Shown: positions 1-7,453 of the stretch, in pieces
Numbering within the stretch: position 1 is the stretch's first letter
Layout of the letters: the number at the start of each line of letters is the position of its first letter
NCBI GenBank assembly: GCA_943359705.1
Contig: CALRIB010000022.1
Coordinates: 1-11,872, forward strand
Length of the DNA stretch: 11,872 nt
Source: Candidatus Nomurabacteria bacterium
GTDB taxonomy: Bacteria; Patescibacteriota; Minisyncoccia; Phycocordibacterales; UBA2100
Reading direction: 5' to 3'
Made by a program: the position numbers and the translations under genes
Notes under the pieces: generated by a model
Database searches by the model: none
What the model saw: only the letters and a program-made list of their open reading frames with translations
Told to the model about the DNA's origin: nothing

Positions 1-1780
1 TGTAGAAATACGAATTCGTATTGGCTAGCAATTCTTGGGGAGAGCCGGTTTCGGCAACATTACCGTCGGAAAGCACGACGAGCTTGTCAGAACCCATGAT
101 AGTGGAAAGACGGTGCGCGATGGCAACGACGGTAATGTGTCCCTTCAACTCCTGAATGACATGTTTGATGTGCGCTTCGGATTCGTTGTCGAGTGCACTC
201 GTCGCTTCGTCGAGGATGAGGAGCGAGGGTTTGCGGGCGAGAGCTCGCGCAATGACGAGCCGCTGACGCTGTCCGGCGGAAAGCATAATGCCGCGCTCGC
301 CGACCTGTGTGTCGAGACCCTTCTCGCAGGTGCGGATGAATTCATCGATATGCGCCATGCGCGCCGCTTCCCACACGTCGGTATCGCTCAGCGCATCGTC
401 GTAAAACCGGATGTTATCGCGTATGGTGCCGTGAATGATGAAAAAATCTTGCGAGACGTAGGCAACGTGTTTGCGCCACTCAGAAAGTGCGATGTGGGAA
501 GCGGCGACACCATCGAGCTCAATAGTGCCTTTCGTCGGCTGTAGCAGCCGGAGTATGAGGTCAACGCACGTCGTTTTTCCCGCGCCCGAAGGGCCCACGA
601 TGCCGACCATACTGCCTTTCGGGATGGTGAATGAGAGCGTATGCAGCACTTCTTTCCCCGTCTCGTATGCGAACGAGACTTGGTTGAACGAGAGTTCTTT
701 GATGAACGAGAACGGCAAGGTACCGCTCGGGGCTTCTGTCCCCTGTATTGCGTTGGTCTCGTAGAGAACAACTCGCTCAAGGTGTGGCGCGAGTTCGCTG
801 ATGTACTGCACGTTGTTCTGCAGTTGCTGGACGTAGGTGAAAATACGGTAGATGAGATAGAGGATGGCGGGAAGCGCCGCGAGACTGATGAAGGGCGTTT
901 TGAATGCGAGCGAGAGAATCGAAGCGATATAGATGATACCGATGGGAGCGACGGCTTGGGTGGCTACCTGCTGTAGCATTTGTATCCGCGTCGAACGTTT
1001 TTTAATTTCCGCGTAGAGTTGTTCTCCAAGCGAAATAGCCTGCGCCTCAACACCGAATGCTTTTACTGTTTTCAAACCGCTGACGTGCTCGGTGGTGTGG
1101 TGCAGCGTATCCCTATACAACGCTGCGCGGGCACGCGAGAGTGCATGCACGCGATCCATAAGCGGACGCAGGCAGACGAAGGTCAAGATACCGATGACAA
1201 ACGTGGTGAGCGTCACGACCGAAGATATAGAGAACGCTACAACGAGATACATGAAAAGGCTCGTCATCAGCGTTATCGTGAAGCTTATCTTCGTTATCAT
1301 CGCGGTCGCGGCAGGTGTGTCTATCATGAGCACCGTCTCGAGATTGCCCAGCTTTTGCCGCAGGAGGTACGGCCACGAGGCATGCAATACCATGCGGAAT
1401 AATTTTGCGCGCGTCTGTCGTTCGTACTCATTGGTAATCCCGATCTGAATGTAATTCAATAGAAGCGTTACGAACGCTTTTCCGATGAAAAGTACGACGA
1501 TGAACCCGAGCAAGAACTTGGGCACGAACGGGATGTGTGCCCATTCGAAACACGTTTGGATGGCGCGCGAAAGTATGTCGGTCGCCGGATTCTCAAGCCC
1601 TAAGACGAAGGTGAGAAGCGGAATGACCGCGTTGATACCGATGCCCTCCAAGATGCCTCCAACAAATCCGAGCGCCGTCAGCATGAGTATCTGTTTTTTG
1701 TACGCACCGTACGCGCGCCGCGCGAGCTGCACGACGGCGAGCATTTGTTTGTATATGTTCTGTGGTGTCGTTACATCCAT
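1..1780 (-). CDS. ABC exporter, fused membrane and ATPase domains (partial, C-terminus off left edge)
   Basis: Half-transporter of the MsbA/PglK type, expected to work as a membrane homodimer exporting a lipid or lipid-linked glycan; the substrate is inferred from context only. 593 residues are visible and no stop occurs before the edge. The N-terminal half (about residues 20-330) has several long hydrophobic segments. The nucleotide-binding domain follows: Walker A GPSGAGKT at 396-403, a Q-loop reading VSQDFF, a signature reading LSAGQ at 500-504 instead of LSGGQ, Walker B LLILDEATSALD with D524/E525, and the H-loop His556 in AIAHRLST. The ATG at 1780 follows the gmhB stop by 19 bases. An in-frame GTG at 1798 is the only earlier option. 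No Shine-Dalgarno is evident. It is last in a unit gmhA-gmhB-exporter. Family assignment is secure; cargo is not. Confidence 0.93.
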   Translation of the reverse strand, partial: MDVTTPQNIYKQMLAVVQLARRAYGAYKKQILMLTALGFVGGILEGIGINAVIPLLTFVLGLENPATDILSRAIQTCFEWAHIPFVPKFLLGFIVVLFIGKAFVTLLLNYIQIGITNEYERQTRAKLFRMVLHASWPYLLRQKLGNLETVLMIDTPAATAMITKISFTITLMTSLFMYLVVAFSISSVVTLTTFVIGILTFVCLRPLMDRVHALSRARAALYRDTLHHTTEHVSGLKTVKAFGVEAQAISLGEQLYAEIKKRSTRIQMLQQVATQAVAPIGIIYIASILSLAFKTPFISLAALPAILYLIYRIFTYVQQLQNNVQYISELAPHLERVVLYETNAIQGTEAPSGTLPFSFIKELSFNQVSFAYETGKEVLHTLSFTIPKGSMVGIVGPSGAGKTTCVDLILRLLQPTKGTIELDGVAASHIALSEWRKHVAYVSQDFFIIHGTIRDNIRFYDDALSDTDVWEAARMAHIDEFIRTCEKGLDTQVGERGIMLSAGQRQRLVIARALARKPSLLILDEATSALDNESEAHIKHVIQELKGHITVVAIAHRLSTIMGSDKLVVLSDGNVAETGSPQELLANTNSYFY

Positions 1781-1799
1781 ATCGGGTAAGGCTAGCACG

Positions 1800-2381
1800 T
1801 CAGGCTTTCAAGCCAAGAATCCATTTGGCGGCCTCCGAAAGGTCAGCGGCAACGTGAGAGGGCTTGAACGACTCGCGCCATGCGTTCCAGGTCTCTGTTC
1901 CCTTACCTGTTCTGACTAACACTGTCCGGCAGCCCGCGGCAACACCCGCCTCGATGTCTCGTGCAGCGTCTCCGACCATCACGCACCTCGAAAGGTCGAG
2001 GTGCAATTCCTGTGCCGCCTGCAAAAGCAAGCCGGGTCTTGGTTTTCGGCACTCGCATGCAACTGCATGCTTCCCTTTTCCGTCCGGATGATGCGGGCAG
2101 TAGTAGAACCGGTCAATGTGCGCATCCGCTTTTTTTAGTTGTTTTGAAATTTCAGCGTGCACTTTCTTTACATCAGATTCTGTATGGAGTCCCTGCGCAA
2201 CGCCCGACTGGTTCGTGACGACGAGCACGGGAATGGAACGTTGATTGAGCATGTGTACCGCACCGGCCGCGCCCGGGATCAAACGCATATCTGCGGCTTT
2301 CCCGAGATAATTGATGTCCTCGTTGAGTGTGCCGTCTCGGTCGAGAAATACCGCACTTATCCCTTTCTTGTCTTTAGCCAT
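1800..2381 (-). CDS. gmhB: D-glycero-beta-D-manno-heptose-1,7-bisphosphate 7-phosphatase, HAD family
   Basis: Removes the 7-phosphate from heptose 1,7-bisphosphate to give heptose 1-phosphate for nucleotidyl transfer; cytoplasmic. 193 aa, the usual GmhB size. HAD motif I is DRDGTLN (D14, D16), motif II TNQSG at 56-60, motif III K113 in CRKPRPG, motif IV GDAARD (D138, D142). The zinc loop typical of GmhB is complete: C95 and H97 in CPHH, C109 and C111 in CECR. The frame is open back to 2525, but residues before the ATG at 2381 only mirror gmhA sequence, and family members begin a few residues before the first HAD motif. Starting at 2381 gives an 8-base overlap with the gmhA stop, which suggests translational coupling. 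Anomer and substrate preference (beta versus alpha, ADP versus GDP branch) is inferred from the RfaE2-like neighbour. Confidence 0.92.
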   Translation of the reverse strand: MAKDKKGISAVFLDRDGTLNEDINYLGKAADMRLIPGAAGAVHMLNQRSIPVLVVTNQSGVAQGLHTESDVKKVHAEISKQLKKADAHIDRFYYCPHHPDGKGKHAVACECRKPRPGLLLQAAQELHLDLSRCVMVGDAARDIEAGVAAGCRTVLVRTGKGTETWNAWRESFKPSHVAADLSEAAKWILGLKA

Positions 2382-2949
2382 GCTGCGCATCAATGTATTC
2401 ACACCATGAGTGGTACACGAGTTCGTGGAGTTCTTGTATGCGAGCTGTCTCTCTCGAGGGAATGACAACTGCGACGTCCGATTTTTTTGCAAGTAGCGTG
2501 CCGCCCGCGCCGGTGAGAATGACAACTTTCATTTTTTGTTTTCGCGCTTGTGCTACCGCCGCGAGGACATTTTTGGACGCACCGCTCGTTGAGAGCGCGA
2601 CTAAAACGTCGCCGGCGCGGCCGAGCGCCTCTATTTGCCGCGCGAATATCCGCTCGAAACCGTAGTCGTTACCGACAGAGGTCAGTGTCGATGTGTCGGT
2701 CGTAAGAGCAATCGCAGCGCGTGCTCGTCGTTCACTCTTGTAGCGACCCACAAGCTCCGCCGCAAAGTGCTGGCTATCCGCCGCTGAGCCGCCGTTGCCA
2801 CATACGAGAATTTTGTTGCCGCGCTTGAGAGCTTTGAGGAGAACTTCTGCGCCGCGTTCGACAGCGGGAATGAGCTGGTGCATACTTTCCTCGACCGCCT
2901 GAAGATGTCGAGCAAACGCTTGTACCAAAATACGTTGTTTGTTAGCCAT
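2374..2949 (-). CDS. gmhA: Sedoheptulose-7-phosphate isomerase, SIS domain
   Basis: First committed step of nucleotide-heptose synthesis: sedoheptulose 7-phosphate to D-glycero-D-manno-heptose 7-phosphate, in the cytoplasm as a tetramer in known homologues. 191 aa, full length for the family. The phosphate-binding segment CGNGGSAADSQHFAAEL is at 50-66, then TTDTSTLTSVGNDYG at 83-97 and STSGASKNV at 120-128. The zinc and catalytic positions known from GmhA are all present at standard numbering: H61, E65, Q172 and H180. It starts at an ATG 44 bases from the divergent rfaE2-like gene and overlaps gmhB by 8 bases. No clear Shine-Dalgarno precedes it. The substrate supply (a transketolase or sedoheptulose source) is not visible in the window. 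Confidence 0.95.
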   Translation of the reverse strand: MANKQRILVQAFARHLQAVEESMHQLIPAVERGAEVLLKALKRGNKILVCGNGGSAADSQHFAAELVGRYKSERRARAAIALTTDTSTLTSVGNDYGFERIFARQIEALGRAGDVLVALSTSGASKNVLAAVAQARKQKMKVVILTGAGGTLLAKKSDVAVVIPSRETARIQELHELVYHSWCEYIDAQHG

Positions 2950-2993
2950 AGAATAGATACCGATTGCTTCACCCTACAACAAAAAAAGCCTTT

Positions 2994-3479
2994 ATGAAAG
3001 CCCCAAAAAGCCTCGTCTCGTCTTTTGCCGAAGTGGAAAGAACGACGAACAATGCCCGCAGAAATGGCAAGACGGTGGTCACTACCAACGGCTGTTTCGA
3101 CATTCTCCACATCGGTCACATCCGCTACCTTGCACACGCAAAATCGCTCGGCGACATTCTTATTGTAGGTGTGAACTCTGACGCGTCAGTGCGCGCACTC
3201 AAAGGTGCCGGCCGCCCTGTCGTCCCTGCACGCGAACGCGCGGAATTGGTGGCGGCACTGAAAATGGTGGACGCGGTATTTATGTTTAATGACGCGACTC
3301 CCGTAGTGTGGCTTCGTAAACTGAAGCCCAATATCCACGTCAAAGGTGCCGACAGGACGCTCTCGCAGATCCTCGAGCGTCGTGTTGTCGAAGAAGGCGG
3401 CGGAAGAATCGTGATGGCACCACTCACCAAGGACCACTCAACGACCGCGCTCATCAAAAAAGTACGCGGCTCAAACTAA
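2994..3479 (+). CDS. rfaE2: D-glycero-beta-D-manno-heptose-1-phosphate adenylyltransferase (RfaE2/HldE C-domain type)
   Basis: Transfers AMP from ATP to heptose 1-phosphate to make ADP-D-glycero-D-manno-heptose. 161 aa, a stand-alone version of the C-terminal half of HldE. The cytidylyltransferase-fold signature is TTNGCFDILHIGHIRYL, with the HxGH motif at H39 and H42. Later come NSDASVRALKG, PARERAEL, VKGADR at 117-121 and the family-typical HSTTALIKKV near the end. A TTG at 2964 is in frame, but the ATG at 2994 gives the natural N-terminus. It is the only plus-strand gene between two minus-strand units. It is divergent from gmhA, and its stop overlaps the epimerase gene tail to tail by 9 bases. 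Nucleotide specificity (ATP rather than CTP or GTP) is inferred from family resemblance. Confidence 0.9.
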   Translation: MKAPKSLVSSFAEVERTTNNARRNGKTVVTTNGCFDILHIGHIRYLAHAKSLGDILIVGVNSDASVRALKGAGRPVVPARERAELVAALKMVDAVFMFNDATPVVWLRKLKPNIHVKGADRTLSQILERRVVEEGGGRIVMAPLTKDHSTTALIKKVRGSN

Positions 3480-4370
3480 CGAACCGCTCGCAAAATAATC
3501 CGCGATGCCGCGTTTGATATCAAACGCGGGAACGAAGCCGATTTCTTTTTTTGCGAGCGACATGTCGCACTCGGTGTAGTCTTGGTAGCGCCCTACATAC
3601 GGATTATCGATATACTCCGGCACACGATTCGTGCCGAGTGCGGCATTCAAATGCGTCACGAGGTCATTAAAAGTCGTCGCACTGCCCGAACCGCAGTTCA
3701 CCACACCGCTCTTTCCCGCCGCAAGCGCGAGCAAATTTGCGCGCACGACATCCTTTACGTATATGTAATCGCGCTTCTGTTCGCCGTTTTTGAATATGCG
3801 CGGATTCCCGTTTTTCATCTGCTGTGCAAGCTGATAAATCATGCTCGCGCGCTTTCCCTTGTGTGATTCACCCGGTCCGTAGACATTGCAGTAGCGCAAA
3901 CCCATGATCGTCATCCGAGGATGTTCGCGGACGAACTCCGCCGCCCGTTCTTCAAGGATTCTTTTTGATTCAGCGTACGGATTGAGCGGATGCAATTCCT
4001 GATCCTCGCGGTACGGCGCAGGAGCGTCGCCATAAATTGCGGTCGACGAGGCATACACAATTTTCTTGCACCCCGTTTCCACCGCGTATGCAAAGAGCGC
4101 AAGCGACGCTTCGACATTGGCGCGCATCATTGCTGCGCTATCGAGCGAGGTCGTGTCGTTGTTCGCCGCCTGGTGGAAAATCGCGTCAAGTTTTCCCGCC
4201 TTGGTCCAATCGATAGCTGCGAGGTCGCCCTCGATGCACAGCCCGGAAAAACCCTGCGGTACCTGCTCGGAGCGATCGCCGCTGATGACGAGTTCATGTC
4301 CGCCTTTAAGTAGTTCACGTACGAGGTTTGAGCCGACGAACCCCGTGCCTCCCGTGACAAGTACTCTCAT
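3471..4370 (-). CDS. hldD: ADP-L-glycero-D-manno-heptose 6-epimerase-like SDR
   Basis: Extended short-chain dehydrogenase/reductase of 299 aa. Its likely job is inversion at C6 of ADP-D,D-heptose, the last step to the L,D form. The NAD(P) loop is VTGGTGFVG (GGTGFVG at 7-13). The segment FHQAANNDTTSLDS near 65-78 matches the HldD-specific region. The catalytic set is SST at 108-110 with Y132 and K136 in YAESK. The strongest HldD marks are GLRYCNVYGPGESHKGKRAS at 157-176 and RYQDYTECD near 261-269. The ATG at 4370 is preferred over the open frame to 4403, because it directly precedes the Rossmann strand and has AGAGG just upstream. It lies 7 bases behind the methyltransferase stop, probably co-transcribed. 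Another NDP-sugar epimerase is possible, but the GPGE..HKG motif argues for HldD. Confidence 0.86.
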   Translation of the reverse strand: MRVLVTGGTGFVGSNLVRELLKGGHELVISGDRSEQVPQGFSGLCIEGDLAAIDWTKAGKLDAIFHQAANNDTTSLDSAAMMRANVEASLALFAYAVETGCKKIVYASSTAIYGDAPAPYREDQELHPLNPYAESKRILEERAAEFVREHPRMTIMGLRYCNVYGPGESHKGKRASMIYQLAQQMKNGNPRIFKNGEQKRDYIYVKDVVRANLLALAAGKSGVVNCGSGSATTFNDLVTHLNAALGTNRVPEYIDNPYVGRYQDYTECDMSLAKKEIGFVPAFDIKRGIADYFASGSLV

Positions 4371-4374
4371 ACCG

Positions 4375-4379
4375 CCTCT
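4375..4379 (-). promoter_or_regulatory. Short Shine-Dalgarno before hldD
   Basis: On the minus strand AGAGG lies 4 bases before the ATG at 4370 and overlaps the methyltransferase stop codon. It supports 4370 as the start. Most other genes here lack such a site. Confidence 0.5.
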
Positions 4380-5337
4380 AAGCACGCATCCGCGCAATGG
4401 CAAACAAATCCACGTATCGGCGAGGAGTGGGTATCATAGCGAGCCAAATGATGAGCGCAGGCAAACCAAAAATGAGCGCGTCTTTCAATTTCGCTAAGCT
4501 GTGCACCGCGCGCACCGCAAGAGGACGCGCCCCAGGGCTTACGCCTCCTGGGCTTACCGTGCGTCGCACTGCACTCACCGCGCCGAATGACAAACGCGTG
4601 CCGTACTTGAAACGCAATTTCATGACAATCGGCCACACACCTTCCGAAGAGCGGCGCATGTACACCACATCAAATCCGCGCGCTTCCAGAAAGCGCTTGA
4701 GTGACGAGCGATCCCAGCAGGTAAGGTGCACCGGCGGCAAATCGCCTTTCATGAGCCAAAGCGCGTGTTTGCGATACGGCATGCTCATCGCGATATATCC
4801 CCCCGGCACCAGAGTGGACTTGATGGACGCAATAAATTCGTTGTGATTGTCCACGTGTTCGAGCACGTCAAAAAAAGTCACGAGGTCGAACCGTTTTTCC
4901 GGATGCACTTTTGCGTACGTAACGACATCGGTCGCTTCGAAATCGTTGATACCGGTCGCTTGCCGCGCCGCCGTAATGGCATCGGGATCGAAATCTATTC
5001 CCGTGCATTGCCAGCCGCGCTCTTTGGCGGCTCCGAGAAAATTACCGATGCCGCAGCCCACATCGAGTACCGCACCCTTGTGCTCGCGCAAAAAGGAAAG
5101 TGTTTTTACATGATTGTAGGTGGCATTCCACACCGGGTCGGCATTCCGCACGCCGTACCGCTCGTGCTTGCTGTACCACTCTGCGCCGGGGTTTTTCAGC
5201 GGCCACCAGAATTGGACGCCGCAGGCGCTGCATCCGTATTGTGTGTACAAATCGGCACCGTCGGTGTGAGTTCGGCCGCTCTTATCCGGCGTCGGAGCCG
5301 CACAAAGCGGGCACGTTGTCGGCATTTCAGCATGCAT
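4378..5337 (-). CDS. Class I SAM methyltransferase with N-terminal Cys4 zinc-ribbon-like motif
   Basis: 319 aa from the ATG at 5337. A GTG at 5346 and an ATG at 5325 are in-frame alternatives. The N-terminus carries CPLC (C9, C12) and CSAC (C36, C39), a likely structural zinc site. The SAM-binding motif I VLDVGCGIGNF is at 90-100, an acidic motif II GIDFD follows near 113-117, and TFFDVLEH near 154-161 is the usual motif IV region. The C-terminal third is basic and ends with a hydrophobic stretch, ALIFGLPALIIWLAMIP, near 287-303, which could anchor it to the membrane. The architecture resembles methyltransferases of polysaccharide and nucleotide-sugar loci, so a sugar O- or C-methyl transfer is plausible; the substrate is unknown. 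It is first in a two-gene unit with hldD and divergent from the MDR gene. A run GGVSPG inside a VSPGGVSPGA stretch looks like a small local duplication. Confidence 0.85.
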   Translation of the reverse strand: MHAEMPTTCPLCAAPTPDKSGRTHTDGADLYTQYGCSACGVQFWWPLKNPGAEWYSKHERYGVRNADPVWNATYNHVKTLSFLREHKGAVLDVGCGIGNFLGAAKERGWQCTGIDFDPDAITAARQATGINDFEATDVVTYAKVHPEKRFDLVTFFDVLEHVDNHNEFIASIKSTLVPGGYIAMSMPYRKHALWLMKGDLPPVHLTCWDRSSLKRFLEARGFDVVYMRRSSEGVWPIVMKLRFKYGTRLSFGAVSAVRRTVSPGGVSPGARPLAVRAVHSLAKLKDALIFGLPALIIWLAMIPTPRRYVDLFAIARMRA

Positions 5338-5348
5338 ATTGGCCACAT

Positions 5349-5354
5349 AGTATC
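5349..5354 (-). promoter_or_regulatory. Possible -10 element for the methyltransferase-hldD unit
   Basis: Minus-strand GATACT ends 11 bases before the ATG at 5337, leaving only a few bases of leader. No convincing -35 at the usual distance. Weak evidence on its own. Confidence 0.25.
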
Positions 5355-5400
5355 ACAGCCGATATATCCGGAATGGTCGAGAAAAAGCCTTAAAAACAGG

Positions 5401-5429
5401 GTGACAGAGTAAAACCTATGATGTACTAT
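5401..5429 (+). promoter_or_regulatory. Possible promoter of the MDR-E1-kinase unit
   Basis: GTGACA (5401-5406) and TACTAT (5424-5429) are separated by 17 bases, matching sigma-70 boxes at 5 of 6 and 4 of 6 positions. Transcription would begin around 5436-5437, at or next to the ATG at 5437, so the mRNA would be leaderless or nearly so. The divergent gap holds little other signal. Confidence 0.4.
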
Positions 5430-5436
5430 CCGCCCC

Positions 5437-6471
5437 ATGAAAGCGGCCGTTTTGGAAACAATTGACGCGCCGCTCGTGATTGGTGACGTGGGCCTCAGCG
5501 CTCTCGCGCGAGGCCAGGTGCTTGTGAAAATTCTCGTGAGCGGCATCTGCGGCTCGCAGCTGCAAGAAATCGCCGGCAACAAAGGCAATGCGAAATTCGT
5601 TCCGCACCTCATGGGACACGAAGGATGCGGCATCGTGGAAGAGACCGGTCCGGAGGTGACAAAGGTAAAAAAAGGCGACAAGGTGGTGTTGCATTGGCGG
5701 AAGGGTGACGGAATCGAAGCCGACTTCCCCACGTACACGTATAAAGGGAAGAATATGGGAAGCGGCAAGGTCACGACATTCAGTGAATATTCCGTCGTGT
5801 CGGAAAATCGCGTGACCGCGGTGCCCGAAGACATCTCCAACGATTTTTGCGCACTTTTGGGATGCGGACTCTCGACCGCGCTCGCAACAATCGAGAATGA
5901 GGCGAAGATGCGACCGGGAGAAAACATCTTGATAGTCGGTCTCGGAGGCCTCGGCGCATGCTTTATCAAAGCGGCGATGCTCGCGAAAGCCGGCACCATA
6001 GTCGCGCTCGACATCCACGACAAAAAAGGGTTCGCCGAATCGCTTGGCGCGACGCACTTCATCAATAGCGCAAAGGAAGATGCGAAGGAAGCGCTTACAC
6101 GCGCGGGGGTAAAAGGCTTCGACGTAATAATCGAGACTTCGGGCAACTCGAAAAGTATTGAGGCGACGCTCCCGCTTCTTGCGGGTGGCGGACGCTTCAT
6201 CATGGTGGGGCAGCCGAAGCCGGGGGAAAGCTTCGAGGTACGGGACGCCAATCACCTTTTCGGCGGCGAAGGAAAGATGCTCAAGGCGACACAGGGCGGT
6301 CAGTTCTCACCTTCGAAAGACATTACTCGGTATGTGCAGATGTATCGCGACGGGTCACTCAATATCGACAACCTCATCACACATCGGACTTCGCTCGATA
6401 AGGTAAACGATGCGATAACGCTGATGCGCGAAGGAAAAGCGAATCGTATTATGATCGACATATGGCAGTAG
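5437..6471 (+). CDS. Zinc-type alcohol dehydrogenase, MDR superfamily
   Basis: 344 aa NAD(P)-dependent oxidoreductase, expected to interconvert a hydroxyl and a carbonyl group. The GroES-like half contains the catalytic zinc set: C38 in SGICGS, H61 and E62 in GHEGCG, and probably C143 in LLGCGLSTA. The Rossmann loop GLGGLG is at 168-173. The four-cysteine structural zinc lobe normally found around residues 85-115 is absent; that segment instead reads HWRKGDGIEADFPTYTY and contains no Cys. The overall pattern resembles threonine/sorbitol/butanediol dehydrogenases, but the substrate cannot be named. It is first in its unit, and its last 10 bases overlap the E1 alpha start. Position beside sugar genes suggests a sugar or sugar-derived substrate; this is inference. 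Confidence 0.9.
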   Translation: MKAAVLETIDAPLVIGDVGLSALARGQVLVKILVSGICGSQLQEIAGNKGNAKFVPHLMGHEGCGIVEETGPEVTKVKKGDKVVLHWRKGDGIEADFPTYTYKGKNMGSGKVTTFSEYSVVSENRVTAVPEDISNDFCALLGCGLSTALATIENEAKMRPGENILIVGLGGLGACFIKAAMLAKAGTIVALDIHDKKGFAESLGATHFINSAKEDAKEALTRAGVKGFDVIIETSGNSKSIEATLPLLAGGGRFIMVGQPKPGESFEVRDANHLFGGEGKMLKATQGGQFSPSKDITRYVQMYRDGSLNIDNLITHRTSLDKVNDAITLMREGKANRIMIDIWQ

Positions 6472-7451
6472 CGAGTACAAAAAAGAAGAGCGCGCAGGAG
6501 AACGTGCTTCTCAAAGCCTACACGCACATGTTGAAGCTCCGCGTAGCGCAGCAGGAGTTGGTGAAGTTTTATCTCGACAAAAAAATCTTCAGCATGGTCC
6601 ATTTCTATATCGGCCAGGAGGCGGTCGCGGTAGGCGTGACCGATGCGCTTACGCCGAATGACAAGACAATGGGAAACCACCGCTCGCACGGACACTACTT
6701 GGCAAAAGGCGGCAATTTCCGTGCCCTCATCTGCGAACTTCTCGGCCGCTCCAACGGGCTCGCCAAAGGCAAGGGCGGCTCCATGCATATGATAGACAAG
6801 TCGGTCAACTTTGCGGGCTCGACCCCGCTCCTCGGAAGCGTCGCACCTCTTGCCGCCGGTTCGGCATTTGAACAAAAATATAACAAACGCGGCACCGTCA
6901 CCGCTGCGTTTTACGGCGACGGAGCTTCCGAAGAAGGCGTTGTGTACGAAACGTACAACCTCGCCGGCCTCTACAAACTTCCCGTTCTTTTTGTCATCGA
7001 GAACAACGGCCTCTCCATAAATTCCCGGATAAAAGACCGCCGCGCGCCGGGCTATGACCTCAAGAAAATCGTCGAGGGATACGGGCTCACGTATGAGCGC
7101 GCGAACGGCAATGACTATCACGACGTGCACGACAAGGCGCGCGCGCTGGTCGAAGGTATCCGCGCAAATCACAAACCGGCCGTGCTCGAGTGCATGGTGT
7201 ATCGGCACATGGCGCACTCGACACCGCTGACCGAAGAAAAGTACCGCAACGACGATACGCTCGAAAAACGACAACAGCATGACCCGGTCAAAAACCTTGC
7301 GGGTGAACTCATCGCTTCCGGTGTTCCGGAAAAAAAACTGGTCGCGCTTGAGGAAGAGCTGCGCGCATCCATGCAGAGCGACATCGCCTTCGCACTCAAG
7401 TCTCCGTACCCAAAAAAGAAGGAGCTGTACACGGATATGTACTCAAACTAA
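6462..7451 (+). CDS. Thiamine-diphosphate E1 alpha subunit (pyruvate/acetoin dehydrogenase E1 family)
   Basis: 329 aa. Alpha chain of a heterotetrameric 2-oxoacid dehydrogenase E1-type enzyme that binds the diphosphate of thiamine diphosphate. Family blocks appear in order: HFYIGQEAVAVGV at 47-59, HRSHGHYLAKG at 73-83, GKGGSMHM at 103-110, the ThDP motif beginning GDGASEEG at 152 and ending with ENN at 180-182, then VYRHMAHST at 246-254, YR followed by DP near 261-275. The usual YRxxGHS block reads YRHMAHS, so the Gly is replaced by Ala. The ATG at 6462 lies inside the MDR stop region and no Shine-Dalgarno is visible. E1 beta follows after 2 bases. No lipoyl-bearing E2 or E3 is in the window, so classical acyl transfer to a complex is not supported. 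The substrate is unknown. Confidence 0.92.
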   Translation: MAVASTKKKSAQENVLLKAYTHMLKLRVAQQELVKFYLDKKIFSMVHFYIGQEAVAVGVTDALTPNDKTMGNHRSHGHYLAKGGNFRALICELLGRSNGLAKGKGGSMHMIDKSVNFAGSTPLLGSVAPLAAGSAFEQKYNKRGTVTAAFYGDGASEEGVVYETYNLAGLYKLPVLFVIENNGLSINSRIKDRRAPGYDLKKIVEGYGLTYERANGNDYHDVHDKARALVEGIRANHKPAVLECMVYRHMAHSTPLTEEKYRNDDTLEKRQQHDPVKNLAGELIASGVPEKKLVALEEELRASMQSDIAFALKSPYPKKKELYTDMYSN

Positions 7452-7453
7452 GT

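Noticed and set aside
35..1919. Several plus-strand open frames across the left end (for example 35-544, 641-976, 980-1402, 1485-1919)
   Set aside because: They lie antisense to the ABC exporter and to the end of gmhB, whose minus-strand frames carry complete family motifs; the plus-strand products show no recognisable domain.
2382..2525. N-terminal extension of GmhB to an upstream start
   Set aside because: The added residues are a shifted-frame reading of gmhA, and GmhB proteins normally start just before the DRDGT motif.
5196..6251. Long minus-strand open frame of 351 codons opposite the MDR gene
   Set aside because: Shadow of a GC-rich coding strand. The plus-strand MDR product has zinc and Rossmann motifs and the antisense product has none.
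6300..7280. Minus-strand open frame of 326 codons opposite E1 alpha
   Set aside because: Antisense to a clear E1 alpha gene; the composition is that of a mirrored frame and it has no motif.
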